This document shows positions 17,676-26,565 of a stretch of 59,556 nucleotides of DNA, piece after piece. The position numbers and the translations under genes are program-made. Location of the stretch: NCBI GenBank assembly GCA_016124645.1, contig WGNE01000031.1:1-59556 (forward strand), given 5' to 3'. Source of the stretch: Alphaproteobacteria bacterium (GTDB taxonomy: Bacteria > Pseudomonadota > Alphaproteobacteria > Micavibrionales > UBA2020). Below the pieces are notes generated by a model. It saw only the letters and a program-made list of their open reading frames with translations, was not told where the DNA came from and did no database searches. Every line of letters begins with the position of its first letter. Positions within the stretch are counted from its first letter, which is position 1.

Positions 17676-18799
17676 GGCGTAACTTCCTCGTCAGAAACGA
17701 TATGGGCGCGCACCATCCGGCCGCCGTCGGACAGCAGCACGAGCGGTGCGTTGTTCAGCGTATAGACATTCATGCCGTCGGCGGAGGACACGCTCGAGTC
17801 CCAGCCGGGAGAGAGCAGCGTCAGCGGCGTGCGCAAATAAGTCTTGCCGGACAGCATCCAGGCCGTGGTGCGGCCATCGACGCCGTTGACCATCAGCTTT
17901 TCCGCGCCGTCGGGCGGGGTGCCGTCAAGGATGCCGACGAGCTGGTCGTCCTGGCCCGCGGTCGTCTTCAGCCCGCCGTACTGGATGAGCGGCGCCTTGG
18001 CCAGCGGGCCGGATTTGGGGATGCGCACGTCGAGGCGGTAATGCACCCAGTCCAGCCCGGTTTCGATGCGCATGGTCAGCGGCGTGATCATATCGACGAG
18101 GCGGATGGAAAGGTTGCCCACGCCATGCGCGCTTTGCGGCGTGATGCGGAACATGTCGCCGCCCTGCTCGGGCGGGGTGATGTGGAACTTGCCGGCCCAG
18201 CTCATGTCCTGGATCGGCCAGGGCTGGCCGGAGGCGTCGAGGATCGTCACGGTCGTGACGACATTGGGCGCGGTGCGGATGACGAGCGGCGGATCGCTGG
18301 GATCGAGCGAGGCGGTCTTCACTTCCTGCTTGGGCTCGGGAATAGTGATCGCGGTTTCCGCAGCTTCGCGGCTAATGCGGAACTGGTCGAGCGTCTTGCG
18401 GATTTCCTCCGGCGACATCGGCAGTAGTTGCTTGAGCGCCATATCGAAAGTCTGCTGTTCGAGCTTTTTCTTCTGCGCTTCGTTCTTGGCGTCGATCTGC
18501 GCCTGCAGCTCCTCGGGCGTTTGCGGCTCGTCCATGGCGTTGTTGTCGAGCGGCTTTCCCAGCGGCAGCGCGCCCGCGACGCCCAGCGGCCCTTTGTCCG
18601 CATTGTTCGGCGCGCCCGCGGGCAGGCCGAGTTTTTTCTTCGCGACGGAAGGCAGGTTGCTGTTCTTGACAGCCCTCAGCTGCTGGCGGAACTGGCCGAA
18701 CTCGTCTTCTCCCAGCCCTCCCTGCTCCTGCGCGTAAGCGGCCATCGTAACCACGCTGATCATCGCAACAACCGCGATGCCGAAAAGCAAGCGCCTCAT
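17672..18799 (-). CDS. icmK: DotH/IcmK outer-membrane core protein
   Basis: This 375-residue secreted protein has a classical signal peptide (residues 1-23, ending AAYA). The middle is rich in Gln and charged residues. A C-terminal beta-rich domain (~165-370) includes PPLVIRTAPNVVTTVTILDA, GQPWPI and DWVHYRLDVRIP. This matches IcmK/DotH (IncI TraN), which builds the outer-membrane ring with DotC and DotD. The start has GGAGGAG upstream. It is coupled to icmE by ATGA. DotC and DotD are not in the window. Confidence 0.8.
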   Translation of the reverse strand: MRRLLFGIAVVAMISVVTMAAYAQEQGGLGEDEFGQFRQQLRAVKNSNLPSVAKKKLGLPAGAPNNADKGPLGVAGALPLGKPLDNNAMDEPQTPEELQAQIDAKNEAQKKKLEQQTFDMALKQLLPMSPEEIRKTLDQFRISREAAETAITIPEPKQEVKTASLDPSDPPLVIRTAPNVVTTVTILDASGQPWPIQDMSWAGKFHITPPEQGGDMFRITPQSAHGVGNLSIRLVDMITPLTMRIETGLDWVHYRLDVRIPKSGPLAKAPLIQYGGLKTTAGQDDQLVGILDGTPPDGAEKLMVNGVDGRTTAWMLSGKTYLRTPLTLLSPGWDSSVSSADGMNVYTLNNAPLVLLSDGGRMVRAHIVSDEEVTP

Positions 18800-18924
18800 T
18801 CCTGTCTCCTCCAGGTTTTATCCGTCGCGGACCCGTCTGGCGCGGCATTCATGCCGCCGGCCCGCTGCTGAATTATTAACTTATACCTTACTCGCATCGA
18901 AAACGCACAGACTTTATTAACACG

Positions 18925-19584
18925 CTAGTACAAATAGAAAGCTTTTATGCCGATGCCCATCGGGTTTTGGGCCGTCGGCATTTTCGTGATCATCAGCCGC
19001 ACACGCGCACGCGTCGAGGACTTCTGGTCGGCGGCGCGCGTCGTCATCACGATTGACATATTGACCACCCAGACGAGATCCCCGCCAAACAACCCCATGC
19101 GCATCAACTCTGGCGTGGCTATGGGAACGGAGGTCAGAAGCTGCTGGTTGTTGATAAGCGTCCTGAGCAACGAGCCCCTGTGGATCGCCGCATTGAAGCT
19201 GGTCCATCCCTCGGGCGTGAAATCCGCTTTCGCCGCCTCCATGCTCTGGTCGAGATCGTTGAAGCCGAAGCTCATGATCTGCGTCACGGCGGCCGCGGCC
19301 CAGGTCAGCACGGTATTCTGGTTCATGTTCGGCTGGTTAAGTCCGATCATCCGCCGCTTCGTGCCGTTGACGTTCTCCGCGTAATAGCCGTCCTGCGGAT
19401 GCACGCTGGAGACGCAATAGAAAACTCCGCCCAGCAAGCCCACGATGACGATGCACTCCACGATGACCAGGAACAGCAGGTTCCTGAAGCCGTCGCGGTA
19501 GCTCGTCATTTCGTCCACGCTCAGCCGCGGCGGCGTGACGGCCGCCGGCTGCTGCGGATTGCTGGGTGTGCTGGTCTTGGACAA
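18925..19584 (-). CDS. icmL: IcmL/DotI family protein, copy 1
   Basis: This 219-residue bitopic inner-membrane protein has a membrane helix at ~36-57 preceded by SYRDGFRNLL. A periplasmic domain follows (ATP-independent, NTF2-like in DotI), with LTWAAAAVTQIMSFGFNDLD and FTPEGWTSFNAAI. These are the family blocks of DotI/IcmL (IncI TraM). The start appears to be TTG at 19584 with AGGAAAGG upstream. No earlier ATG fits, and the next internal Met would remove the conserved cytoplasmic part. The length is near that of Legionella IcmL. A second, longer family member lies directly upstream. Confidence 0.82.
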   Translation of the reverse strand: MSKTSTPSNPQQPAAVTPPRLSVDEMTSYRDGFRNLLFLVIVECIVIVGLLGGVFYCVSSVHPQDGYYAENVNGTKRRMIGLNQPNMNQNTVLTWAAAAVTQIMSFGFNDLDQSMEAAKADFTPEGWTSFNAAIHRGSLLRTLINNQQLLTSVPIATPELMRMGLFGGDLVWVVNMSIVMTTRAADQKSSTRARVRLMITKMPTAQNPMGIGIKAFYLY

Positions 19585-19629
19585 GTCTGCTGCGCCTTTC
19601 CTGTTTTCAGGTCATAACGGTTTCGAAAA

Positions 19630-20646
19630 TCAACGCGAAGTCGCGATCCATTGCACGATGCCGACGCCGCTCGCGTTTTCCAGCGAGGGCACGCGCTCCA
19701 CGACGAGATCGAGGTTCAGGCTGTCCGTCCGGCTGTCCGTGGGAGAGCGATAGGTGACGGCCAGCGGCATCTGGATGCGCCAGCGGTACTTGCCGCCGTA
19801 AACGCCTTTTTGCAAAAGCACGGGCGCGGCGCGCGGCTGGGAGGTCACGAGCTGCTGCTGCGCCTGCACCGAATCCAGGATGCGCGATTTCTGCAGCGCG
19901 GTGGTGAAGCTGGTCCAGCCGCTGCGCGTGAAGTTGCGCGAGGATTTCTGCAGTTCTTTTTGGTAGTTGAGGTAGGAAAAGGACATCGTGTCCGTCACCG
20001 CGCTCGACACCCAGGACAAGAGCGCCGCGTCGTCGAGGTTCGGCGCGTTGAGCGGCAGCAGCTGCATGATGCGCCCGTCCGCCGTCGTCGCGAAGTAGCG
20101 GTCCTGCGGTTGCGCGTTGTTGATATAGACGATGATCGTCAGGATGAGCCCGACGATGATGAGCCCCTGCAGGACCGCGATCTTGATGAGGTTGCGAAAA
20201 CCGTCGCGGTAGAATTCGTTGCGCGTGACGATGGTCATCAGCGGGCCGGAAACGGGCTTGACCGGCGCGGGTTTCTGGCCGGGCTGCTGGCGGGCGGGAG
20301 CGCCGCCTGCGGCGCGCTGGGCGGGGACGCCCGCCGCTTTTGCGGGTTGCTGCTGGCCGGCGGGCGGGGGCGGCGGGTTCTTGTTGCCGAAAAGCTTGCG
20401 CATGAAACCGGCGAAACCGCCGACCTCTTGCTGCTGCGGCTGCGCGGCGGGCCGGCGACGCGGGGCCGGCGCCGGCGAGAGCGGCATTTCCGACTGGGGA
20501 ATGGATTCCTTGCGCGCGGCGACTTCCGTCTGCGGCGCGCCGGGTTCCTGCTCGGGCGCGACTTCCGCCTCTTCGTCGAAAACCTCCGCGACGGGCTCTT
20601 CGGCCTGCTCGGGCGGTTGTTTCGGATTCTGACCTGTATCCACCAT
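19630..20646 (-). CDS. icmL: IcmL/DotI family protein, copy 2 with long Pro-rich N-terminus
   Basis: This 338-residue member has the same core as copy 1: FYRDGFRNLIKIAVL, membrane helix ~152-175, LLSWVSSAVTDTMSFSYLNY, and FTRSGWTSFTTALQKS. It adds about 140 cytoplasmic residues that are acidic, then Pro/Gln/Ala-rich. In Legionella, DotI forms a complex with its partial paralogue DotJ, so two different IcmL proteins may form a heteromer here. The ATG at 20646 has GAGGATAACC upstream. It is the first gene of the leftward icm cluster, so the cluster promoter should lie just upstream (20650-20830). Confidence 0.82.
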   Translation of the reverse strand: MVDTGQNPKQPPEQAEEPVAEVFDEEAEVAPEQEPGAPQTEVAARKESIPQSEMPLSPAPAPRRRPAAQPQQQEVGGFAGFMRKLFGNKNPPPPPAGQQQPAKAAGVPAQRAAGGAPARQQPGQKPAPVKPVSGPLMTIVTRNEFYRDGFRNLIKIAVLQGLIIVGLILTIIVYINNAQPQDRYFATTADGRIMQLLPLNAPNLDDAALLSWVSSAVTDTMSFSYLNYQKELQKSSRNFTRSGWTSFTTALQKSRILDSVQAQQQLVTSQPRAAPVLLQKGVYGGKYRWRIQMPLAVTYRSPTDSRTDSLNLDLVVERVPSLENASGVGIVQWIATSR

Positions 20647-21166
20647 GGGCGGTTATCCTCGTTTTTCTTTTCGGACGGTCCAGCCGGAAAACCCGGCGCG
20701 ACGCCCTTTTATCATTCATACTGTGGGTAAGGCTTTCAGCGACAACGGCAGCATAGCGGCACTTATATAATATAGTCTTAACAAAACGTGCGGATGCGGC
20801 GCGGCGTCTGTTCCTCCCCAAGCCTTAAAATACTATTTTACTCAAGGCACTAGCGCAACACCTAACAATCATCGCTCAAGCGGAAAGCGCAAACCGTTCC
20901 ATAAAAACGATATGGGCGAGGGCCGCGCGCTTTCAAGACGATATCCCGCTTCGGGCACGGATGAGGAAAGGGAGGACGTCGCCGGGAACGGATTTTTCCT
21001 TTTTCCGAACCTGCCCCCGGCGTTTCAAACACGGGCCAGACTTCAACAAACCATTGATATTCATTTATATTCTTAATCCGCGCCGCTCAAATTGCTTGCG
21101 GTTTTTATATATTATGGTAATCTCGATGCATTCGACCGCCCCCTTGAAATCAGGAAAGAGACCGCC
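20647..21166. other. divergent control region between icm cluster and metallopeptidase gene
   Basis: This 520-base region has no credible gene. AT-rich segments occur at 20762-20778 (TATATAATATAG) and 21050-21118. Either may hold promoters, for the icm cluster leftward and the HExxH gene rightward. No clear -35/-10 pair or operator repeat could be settled. Confidence 0.35.
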
Positions 21167-22312
21167 GTGAGCCTTCAGGACGCCTTCAACCCCGATACCT
21201 CGCCGGAAAACGCCGGCCCGGATGATGCCGGCGATGACGGCATCTGGTTCGGACTGGATGCGCGCGACTATCCCGGCATGAAACTGCCCGAGGACGGAAC
21301 GGTTCACCTCGTGCGCGACATGCTGCCCCTGCCCGTCGCGGGCACGAAAGGATTTGAAGGGCGCGAGGAAACCATCGAAGCCGCGCTTGTCATCCTTTCC
21401 CAGTCGCCCACAGGCCGCGCGATGATGCAGACGGCGATCGACGCGGACTACACAATATATATCGACCCGCCCGTCATCGGCGGCGCGGGACCGGAAGACG
21501 AGGCCGACGCCAACGGCGGCGCGGATCACGAAAACAGGCGCATCAACCTGCGCGGCACGGATGACGCCTATGCGCTGGCCCTCACCATCGGTCACGAGCT
21601 TTGCCATGTCGAGCAGTTCGTGAACGGCGGGCTCTGCATCCATATCCGCGAAGAGCACCCCGTCAGCGCGCTGAAAAAACTGCTGGCGATGGAAGGCGAC
21701 GCGCGCGCGCATGAAATGCTCATCGCGATCGAGCTGGCATACGGACGCAAGGACGACCCCGAAGGACGGCTGCGCTTTCCGCAGATGATCGACAAGGCGG
21801 TCGAGGGCATGGGCATTCCCGTCGTCGCCCGGCTGATGGAAGCCGTAGCGGAACGCCTGCCGGACGACGTCGCGCATGACAAGATCATGGCGGGCGTGTT
21901 CAAGGGCTTTTACAACGCGCCCGGCTTGCGCCGCCATTACGAGAACACGATCTTGCACGGGCTGGAAAGACAGGACGCAAAAGACCTGCGAGACCCCGCG
22001 CAGTTTCAGGGGCAAATCTCCGCGGCGGACCTTATGGCGCGCATCGATGCCGCGGTGGGAAGACGCGAAGCGCAAACGGGCGTCACGCCCTATTTGCAAA
22101 AGAACGCGCCGGGGTACATCGACCTCGACGACCCCGCTTTCCTGAGCGTCGGCGCCGCCACGCAGGCGCGGCTGGACAGGCTCTCCGCCCTGCGGCACGA
22201 AAACCCGGCGGCGGGAGACGAGATGCCGTGGCGCGCGGCCGTCTATGAAATCGTCAAACCCCCGCAGGAAAAACCGGGCAAACCGCAAAAGCCGAAACCG
22301 CCCGGCTCATGA
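21167..22312 (+). CDS. HExxH (gluzincin-like) putative metallopeptidase, paralogue 2
   Basis: This 381-residue protein has HELCH at residues 143-147 and an EGDA motif at 176-179 as a possible third ligand. It shares ILSQSPTGR, the GHExxH helix and the IAIELAYG segment with the protein at 1151-2464. GTG at 21167 is the likely start, with AGGAAAGAG upstream and no usable ATG in frame; the frame is open to a TTG at 21092. The C-terminus is Lys/Pro-rich. It is the first gene of the second ankyrin array, just as its paralogue sits beside the first. No signal peptide is present. Function unknown. Confidence 0.65.
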   Translation: MSLQDAFNPDTSPENAGPDDAGDDGIWFGLDARDYPGMKLPEDGTVHLVRDMLPLPVAGTKGFEGREETIEAALVILSQSPTGRAMMQTAIDADYTIYIDPPVIGGAGPEDEADANGGADHENRRINLRGTDDAYALALTIGHELCHVEQFVNGGLCIHIREEHPVSALKKLLAMEGDARAHEMLIAIELAYGRKDDPEGRLRFPQMIDKAVEGMGIPVVARLMEAVAERLPDDVAHDKIMAGVFKGFYNAPGLRRHYENTILHGLERQDAKDLRDPAQFQGQISAADLMARIDAAVGRREAQTGVTPYLQKNAPGYIDLDDPAFLSVGAATQARLDRLSALRHENPAAGDEMPWRAAVYEIVKPPQEKPGKPQKPKPPGS

Positions 22313-22613
22313 AGAATCGGCCCGCCTCCCGCGCCGCGACGAAGCAGCCGGACTGCGGCGGCATATCCGAGAATTATGTCCAATAAAACAGCCTGCCGGA
22401 AAATCAAGACTTTAGGCCGAAATCATTTTTTCATAATATAAATTTTTCTGTTCATAATATGCGCTTATCCCCCGATAACGCATTGAAGCCCCTTGGTGCG
22501 CGTGTTATACCCTTATGGCAATATCAAGGGCGAAAACGGATACCACAGAACACGCGCGGCAACGAATGCCCCGCCGGGATCGCCGCAACCCGAGTTTCGC
22601 GAACGGAATATCG
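22313..22613 (+). promoter_or_regulatory. upstream region of second ankyrin array with 21-bp-spaced direct repeat
   Basis: No gene is seen. TTCATAATAT occurs twice, at 22430-22439 and 22451-22460, exactly 21 bases apart (two helical turns). It sits in an AT-rich stretch ahead of six co-directional ankyrin genes. It could be an operator or tandem -10 elements. Confidence 0.3.
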
Positions 22614-24068
22614 ATGGCTCCAGACAACAACAACCCGAACGAAGACACGCGCGACGGCCTTGAAAAGGCGGCGGACCGCGTCTCGAATATTTTCAGCAAG
22701 CTCACCAAGCAGATCGGCCAGGGCGCGACCATGCCCGCGGACGCCAGCGCCTTCCTGCGCGCGGTGAAGATGGGCAAGGTCGATGAGGTCAAGAAGGTCA
22801 TCGCCGAGAACAAGATCAGCCTCGATACGCGCAACGGCTCGGGCGATACCGCGCTGCACATCTGCGCGAAGAACAACCGCCACGAAATCGCCGCCCTGTT
22901 GCTGGACGCGGGGGCGAACCCGCGCCTTGCGCGCGACGAGGACGACGCGGGCACCCCGCTGGACGACGCCGTCAACTTCGGCCGCATCGAGATGGTCGAG
23001 CTGCTGACCCGCCACGGCGCCTACCGCCCCGGCGACACGCGCGAAGGCCGCACGCTTTTGCACCGCGCCTGCGAAAAGGGCAAGCCCGGCATGGTCGAAG
23101 CCTTCATCCGCGCCGGGGCGGACGCGAACGAGATGACGGAGAACGGCACCACGCCGCTGCTCATCGCGCTGTCCTACCGCCAGTCCGAGGTCGCGGCCGC
23201 GCTGCTTTCCTTCCCCGAGGTCGCGCAGGGCATCAACAAGTATTTCACCAAGACCGACCCGCAGCAGCGCAGCGCCTTCCAGATCGCGGTCGATCGCGGA
23301 CAGGTCGAAGCCGTGCGGCTGATGATCCCGATGGGCGGCGACGTCAACACGCCCGACGCCGAAGGCAACACCCCGCTGATGAGCGCCATCCGCCTCGGCA
23401 ACGCGGAGATGGTCAAGTTGCTGGCGCAAGCGGGCGCGAGCCTGAACAAGAGCGGGAACGGCGCGCCCCTGCCGCTTTCCCTCGCCTGCAGCACGCGCGA
23501 GATCGCCTCGGAAGAGACGCGCGCGCAAATCGTTTCCATCCTCGTCGCCTGCGGGGCGGATACCGACCCCGCGACGGGCGCGATCGCCCGCACCCCGCTG
23601 CATGACGCGCTGAAGGCGCAGAACGGCGAGGGCGCGGTGAAAGCCCTGCTGGACGCGGGCGCGAACCCCGACGCGCGGGAGATGACCGAGGGGCGCACGC
23701 CGCTGATCGAGGCCATCTTGCAAAACGACGCCGCTTCCGCCGCGCTGCTGCTCGGCGCGGGCGCGAACCCGAAGCTGACCGACGTTCACGGCAAATCCGC
23801 CCTGTCCTACGCGCGCGCCGCCCTGCAGCGCGACGGGGACGAGAACGCCGCGATGAAAACGCTCATCGCCGCGCTGCAGGCCGTGCTCGACGCGCGCGCG
23901 GATTGGCCCAAGCCTTCGCTCTCCGATGATTTCAACAAGGCGGCGAAAACCGTCGCGCAGGACACGCCCGCCCCCGCGGGCGCGAAGCCGCAACCCCAGG
24001 CCGGGAAAAACGCCGGGAAAAAAGGCGACAAGAAAGGCCCGAAGAACGGCCAGTCGTGGAACCTTTGA
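22614..24068 (+). CDS. ankyrin-repeat protein, about ten repeats
   Basis: This 484-residue protein starts with a short charged N-terminus and a helix (DGLEKAADRVSNIFSKLTKQ). About ten ankyrin repeats follow through residue ~420 (for example GSGDTALHICAKNNRHEI, EGNTPLMSAIRLGNAEM, HGKSALSYARAAL). The C-terminal ~60 residues contain DDFNKAAK and a Lys/Gly/Pro-rich tail. The ATG at 22614 with GGAA upstream is preferred over 22515. It is the first ankyrin gene of the array; the next starts 38 bases later. No signal peptide or membrane segment is seen. Confidence 0.87.
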   Translation: MAPDNNNPNEDTRDGLEKAADRVSNIFSKLTKQIGQGATMPADASAFLRAVKMGKVDEVKKVIAENKISLDTRNGSGDTALHICAKNNRHEIAALLLDAGANPRLARDEDDAGTPLDDAVNFGRIEMVELLTRHGAYRPGDTREGRTLLHRACEKGKPGMVEAFIRAGADANEMTENGTTPLLIALSYRQSEVAAALLSFPEVAQGINKYFTKTDPQQRSAFQIAVDRGQVEAVRLMIPMGGDVNTPDAEGNTPLMSAIRLGNAEMVKLLAQAGASLNKSGNGAPLPLSLACSTREIASEETRAQIVSILVACGADTDPATGAIARTPLHDALKAQNGEGAVKALLDAGANPDAREMTEGRTPLIEAILQNDAASAALLLGAGANPKLTDVHGKSALSYARAALQRDGDENAAMKTLIAALQAVLDARADWPKPSLSDDFNKAAKTVAQDTPAPAGAKPQPQAGKNAGKKGDKKGPKNGQSWNL

Positions 24069-24106
24069 TCACGCCGGAATAAGGCAGGCATAAAACAAGG
24101 CAGGAC

Positions 24107-25414
24107 ATGGACGACAACGCGCCGAAAGACACGCCGGAAGACGACGGAATCATCGCCCGTCTGGCGGGCGCGTCGCTCATCCGCGCGGCCCTCGCGGATT
24201 CCCTGCAAGGCGTCGCCGAGGCCTTCAGGAACGGCGCGGACGTTAACGCGCGCGACCCCGAAACCGGCCGCACCGCGCTGATGGTCGCCATCGAAAACAA
24301 GAACGCGCCAATGACGCAATGGCTGCTGGACGCGGGCGCGAACCCCGCGCTGCGCATCCCCGCGCCCGTCAATCCGCCCTTCGATACGCGGGACACGCAG
24401 GCGGGCATGAACGCCTATCACGTCGCCGCGGCTTCCACGCCGGAAATCATGGACATTTTGCTGCACCACCCCGACCGCGACCGCGAAGCCGCCGCCGCGT
24501 TTTTCAAGGACGGCAAGCAAACCTCCAGCGCGCTGCGCCGCGCCCTGAAGAACGCCGACAAGGACATGGTCCTCGCGCTCATCGACTACGGGCTCGACGT
24601 GAACGAGAAGGACGACGACGGGGAGACCGCGCTTTTCTACCTGTTGCAGCACCGCTCCTCGCGCGAGGAAGGCCTGCCATTCCTGCGCCTGCTGATCGAG
24701 AACGGCGCGGACGTGGACAAGGCGATCAACTACTGGGAGGAAACCCCGCTGCTCGCCGCCGCAAGGGCCGACTTCGAGGAAGCGGTGGAAAGGCTGCTGG
24801 AGCTCGGCGCCGACCCCAACCGCAAAAGCCACCTGCAAGACACGCCGCTGCTCGCCGCCTGCGCGGAGACGTGGAACGCGCATATCGTGACCATGCTGCT
24901 GGACGCGGGCGCGGACATCCACGCGACGGACCGCACCGGCCGCACGCCGCTGCATCTTGCGGCGCGCAACAACCGCCTCGATATCGTCAAGACCCTGCTG
25001 GCGCGCGGCGCGAACCCGCTGGCGGTGGACAAGAACGGCCAGACGCCGGACGACACCTGCCTTGCGCCCGCGCGGGCCAATATGCGCAAGCTTATCCTGC
25101 AAAAACAGGCGAAACTGGGCTTTCCGACCGAGGATCCCGGGATTCTGGCCGGCAAATTCAACCAGGCCGCCAAAATCCGCCTCAACCGCGAAAACGAAAA
25201 ACTTCAAAAACAAGGCCGCAAACCGCCGCGCAGGACGCGGCCCAAGCCGGAGCCCGAACCCGCGCCCAAGCCGAAACGCCCGCAAAACCCCCTGCAAAAC
25301 CGCACTTCGGGCCGGCTTTCGACCCGTTTCAACCGCCATGCACCCGGCAAGCCCGGCACGCGCAGATTCCGCCCGCGCGGCCAAAAACCCCCCTTCAAAA
25401 GCGGTTGGAAATAA
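24107..25414 (+). CDS. ankyrin-repeat protein with basic C-terminal tail
   Basis: This 435-residue protein has about seven ankyrin repeats (residues ~30-330), such as TGRTALMVAIENKNAPM and TGRTPLHLAARNNRLDI. A segment GKFNQAAKIRLNRENEK follows, then a very basic Pro/Arg-rich tail ending in QKPPFKSGWK. The FN(K/Q)AAK block resembles one after the repeats of the preceding protein (DDFNKAAK), suggesting a common ancestor. The start has AAGGCAGGAC immediately upstream. The basic tail could bind nucleic acid or act as an export signal; neither can be decided from sequence. Confidence 0.87.
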   Translation: MDDNAPKDTPEDDGIIARLAGASLIRAALADSLQGVAEAFRNGADVNARDPETGRTALMVAIENKNAPMTQWLLDAGANPALRIPAPVNPPFDTRDTQAGMNAYHVAAASTPEIMDILLHHPDRDREAAAAFFKDGKQTSSALRRALKNADKDMVLALIDYGLDVNEKDDDGETALFYLLQHRSSREEGLPFLRLLIENGADVDKAINYWEETPLLAAARADFEEAVERLLELGADPNRKSHLQDTPLLAACAETWNAHIVTMLLDAGADIHATDRTGRTPLHLAARNNRLDIVKTLLARGANPLAVDKNGQTPDDTCLAPARANMRKLILQKQAKLGFPTEDPGILAGKFNQAAKIRLNRENEKLQKQGRKPPRRTRPKPEPEPAPKPKRPQNPLQNRTSGRLSTRFNRHAPGKPGTRRFRPRGQKPPFKSGWK

Positions 25415-25497
25415 GGGATAATCGGTGCCTGCCCGAAAACGCCGCCGCATGACGCGGGCGCGCGACAACCTTTTTCCTGAAGAAAGGGAACAGACCC

Positions 25498-26535
25498 TTG
25501 GCCGCCAATCCCTATTTCCACGCGCCGGTGAAACCGGGCCCGCAGACCGTCAATTCCCCGCGCGACTACGAGGGCAACACCTACCTGCACGAGCTCTGTT
25601 CGCGCGGCGCGCCCGTGGAGCTGGTGCGCGAAGCGGTCGAGGAACTGGGGGCGGACATCAACGCCTTCAATAAAAAGAACATCACCCCGCTGGGCGCGGC
25701 CATCCTGCGCGGGGAGACGGAGATCGTCGAATGCCTGCTGGAGATGGGCGCGGGCCTCTACCTGCCCACCGCGCAGGGCGGGTTTTTCAACGCGACCTAT
25801 CTGGCCGCGTCCTCCGGCAAGGCGGGCGCGCTGCAAGCCGTGCTGAAGCATGACGGCGGGCTTTACGTGAACGAGCCCGGCATCGATCACGACGGCACGG
25901 ACAGGCGCATGTTCGCCCTGCAGGCCGCGGTGAAGGAAGCGCATTACGGCCTCGTCGGTCCGCTGGTGGCCGCGGGCGCCTTCGTCAACGAGAAATCCGG
26001 CTACGGCAATGAAACCCCGCTGCTGGCGGCGGTCGAAAAGAACGAGCCCGCCGCCGTGCGCCGCCTCATCGAGGCGGGGGCGGATATCGAGCAGCGCGCG
26101 GGATCGGGCAACCGCACGCCCCTGCTGGCCGCCGCGAGCGCGGGCAGGACCGCCGTCGTCAAGCTGCTGCTGGAGATGGGGGCCGACCCCGACGCGGCCA
26201 ACGCCAATGGCGAAACGCCGCTGATGCTGGCCGTTCTCGACAACAACGCCCATGCGGTGGCCGACCTGCTGGCCGCGGGCGCGAACCCCAACCTGCACGA
26301 GAAGGAACGCGGGGAGACCGCGCTGATGCTGGCCGCGCGCAAGGGCTCTCCCGACATCGTGCGGATGCTGATGCGCGGCGGCGCGAACCCGCTGCTGACC
26401 GACAAGTTCAACAACACGGCCCAGCGCCACGTGCCCAGCTACGACTACAGCGACCTGCGCGAGAAACTGGCCGAGGCGGAAAACCGCGCCTTGCAAAAGC
26501 ACTTCGAGGATTCATACAGGAAATTCCGTCCTTAA
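25498..26535 (+). CDS. ankyrin-repeat protein, about eight repeats
   Basis: This 345-residue protein starts at a TTG (25498) with AGGGAA 8 bases upstream; no ATG fits before the first repeat. Almost the whole protein is ankyrin repeats, for example EGNTYLHELCSRGAPVEL, NITPLGAAILRGETEI and NGETPLMLAVLDNNAHAV. A helix and a short KFRP end follow. The gene sits 83 bases after the previous stop and 30 bases before the next start. The rare start codon suggests lower expression than its neighbours. No export signal was found. Confidence 0.85.
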   Translation: MAANPYFHAPVKPGPQTVNSPRDYEGNTYLHELCSRGAPVELVREAVEELGADINAFNKKNITPLGAAILRGETEIVECLLEMGAGLYLPTAQGGFFNATYLAASSGKAGALQAVLKHDGGLYVNEPGIDHDGTDRRMFALQAAVKEAHYGLVGPLVAAGAFVNEKSGYGNETPLLAAVEKNEPAAVRRLIEAGADIEQRAGSGNRTPLLAAASAGRTAVVKLLLEMGADPDAANANGETPLMLAVLDNNAHAVADLLAAGANPNLHEKERGETALMLAARKGSPDIVRMLMRGGANPLLTDKFNNTAQRHVPSYDYSDLREKLAEAENRALQKHFEDSYRKFRP

Positions 26536-26565
26536 AAAAAGGATGCACCCGACGGGAGGATAAAG

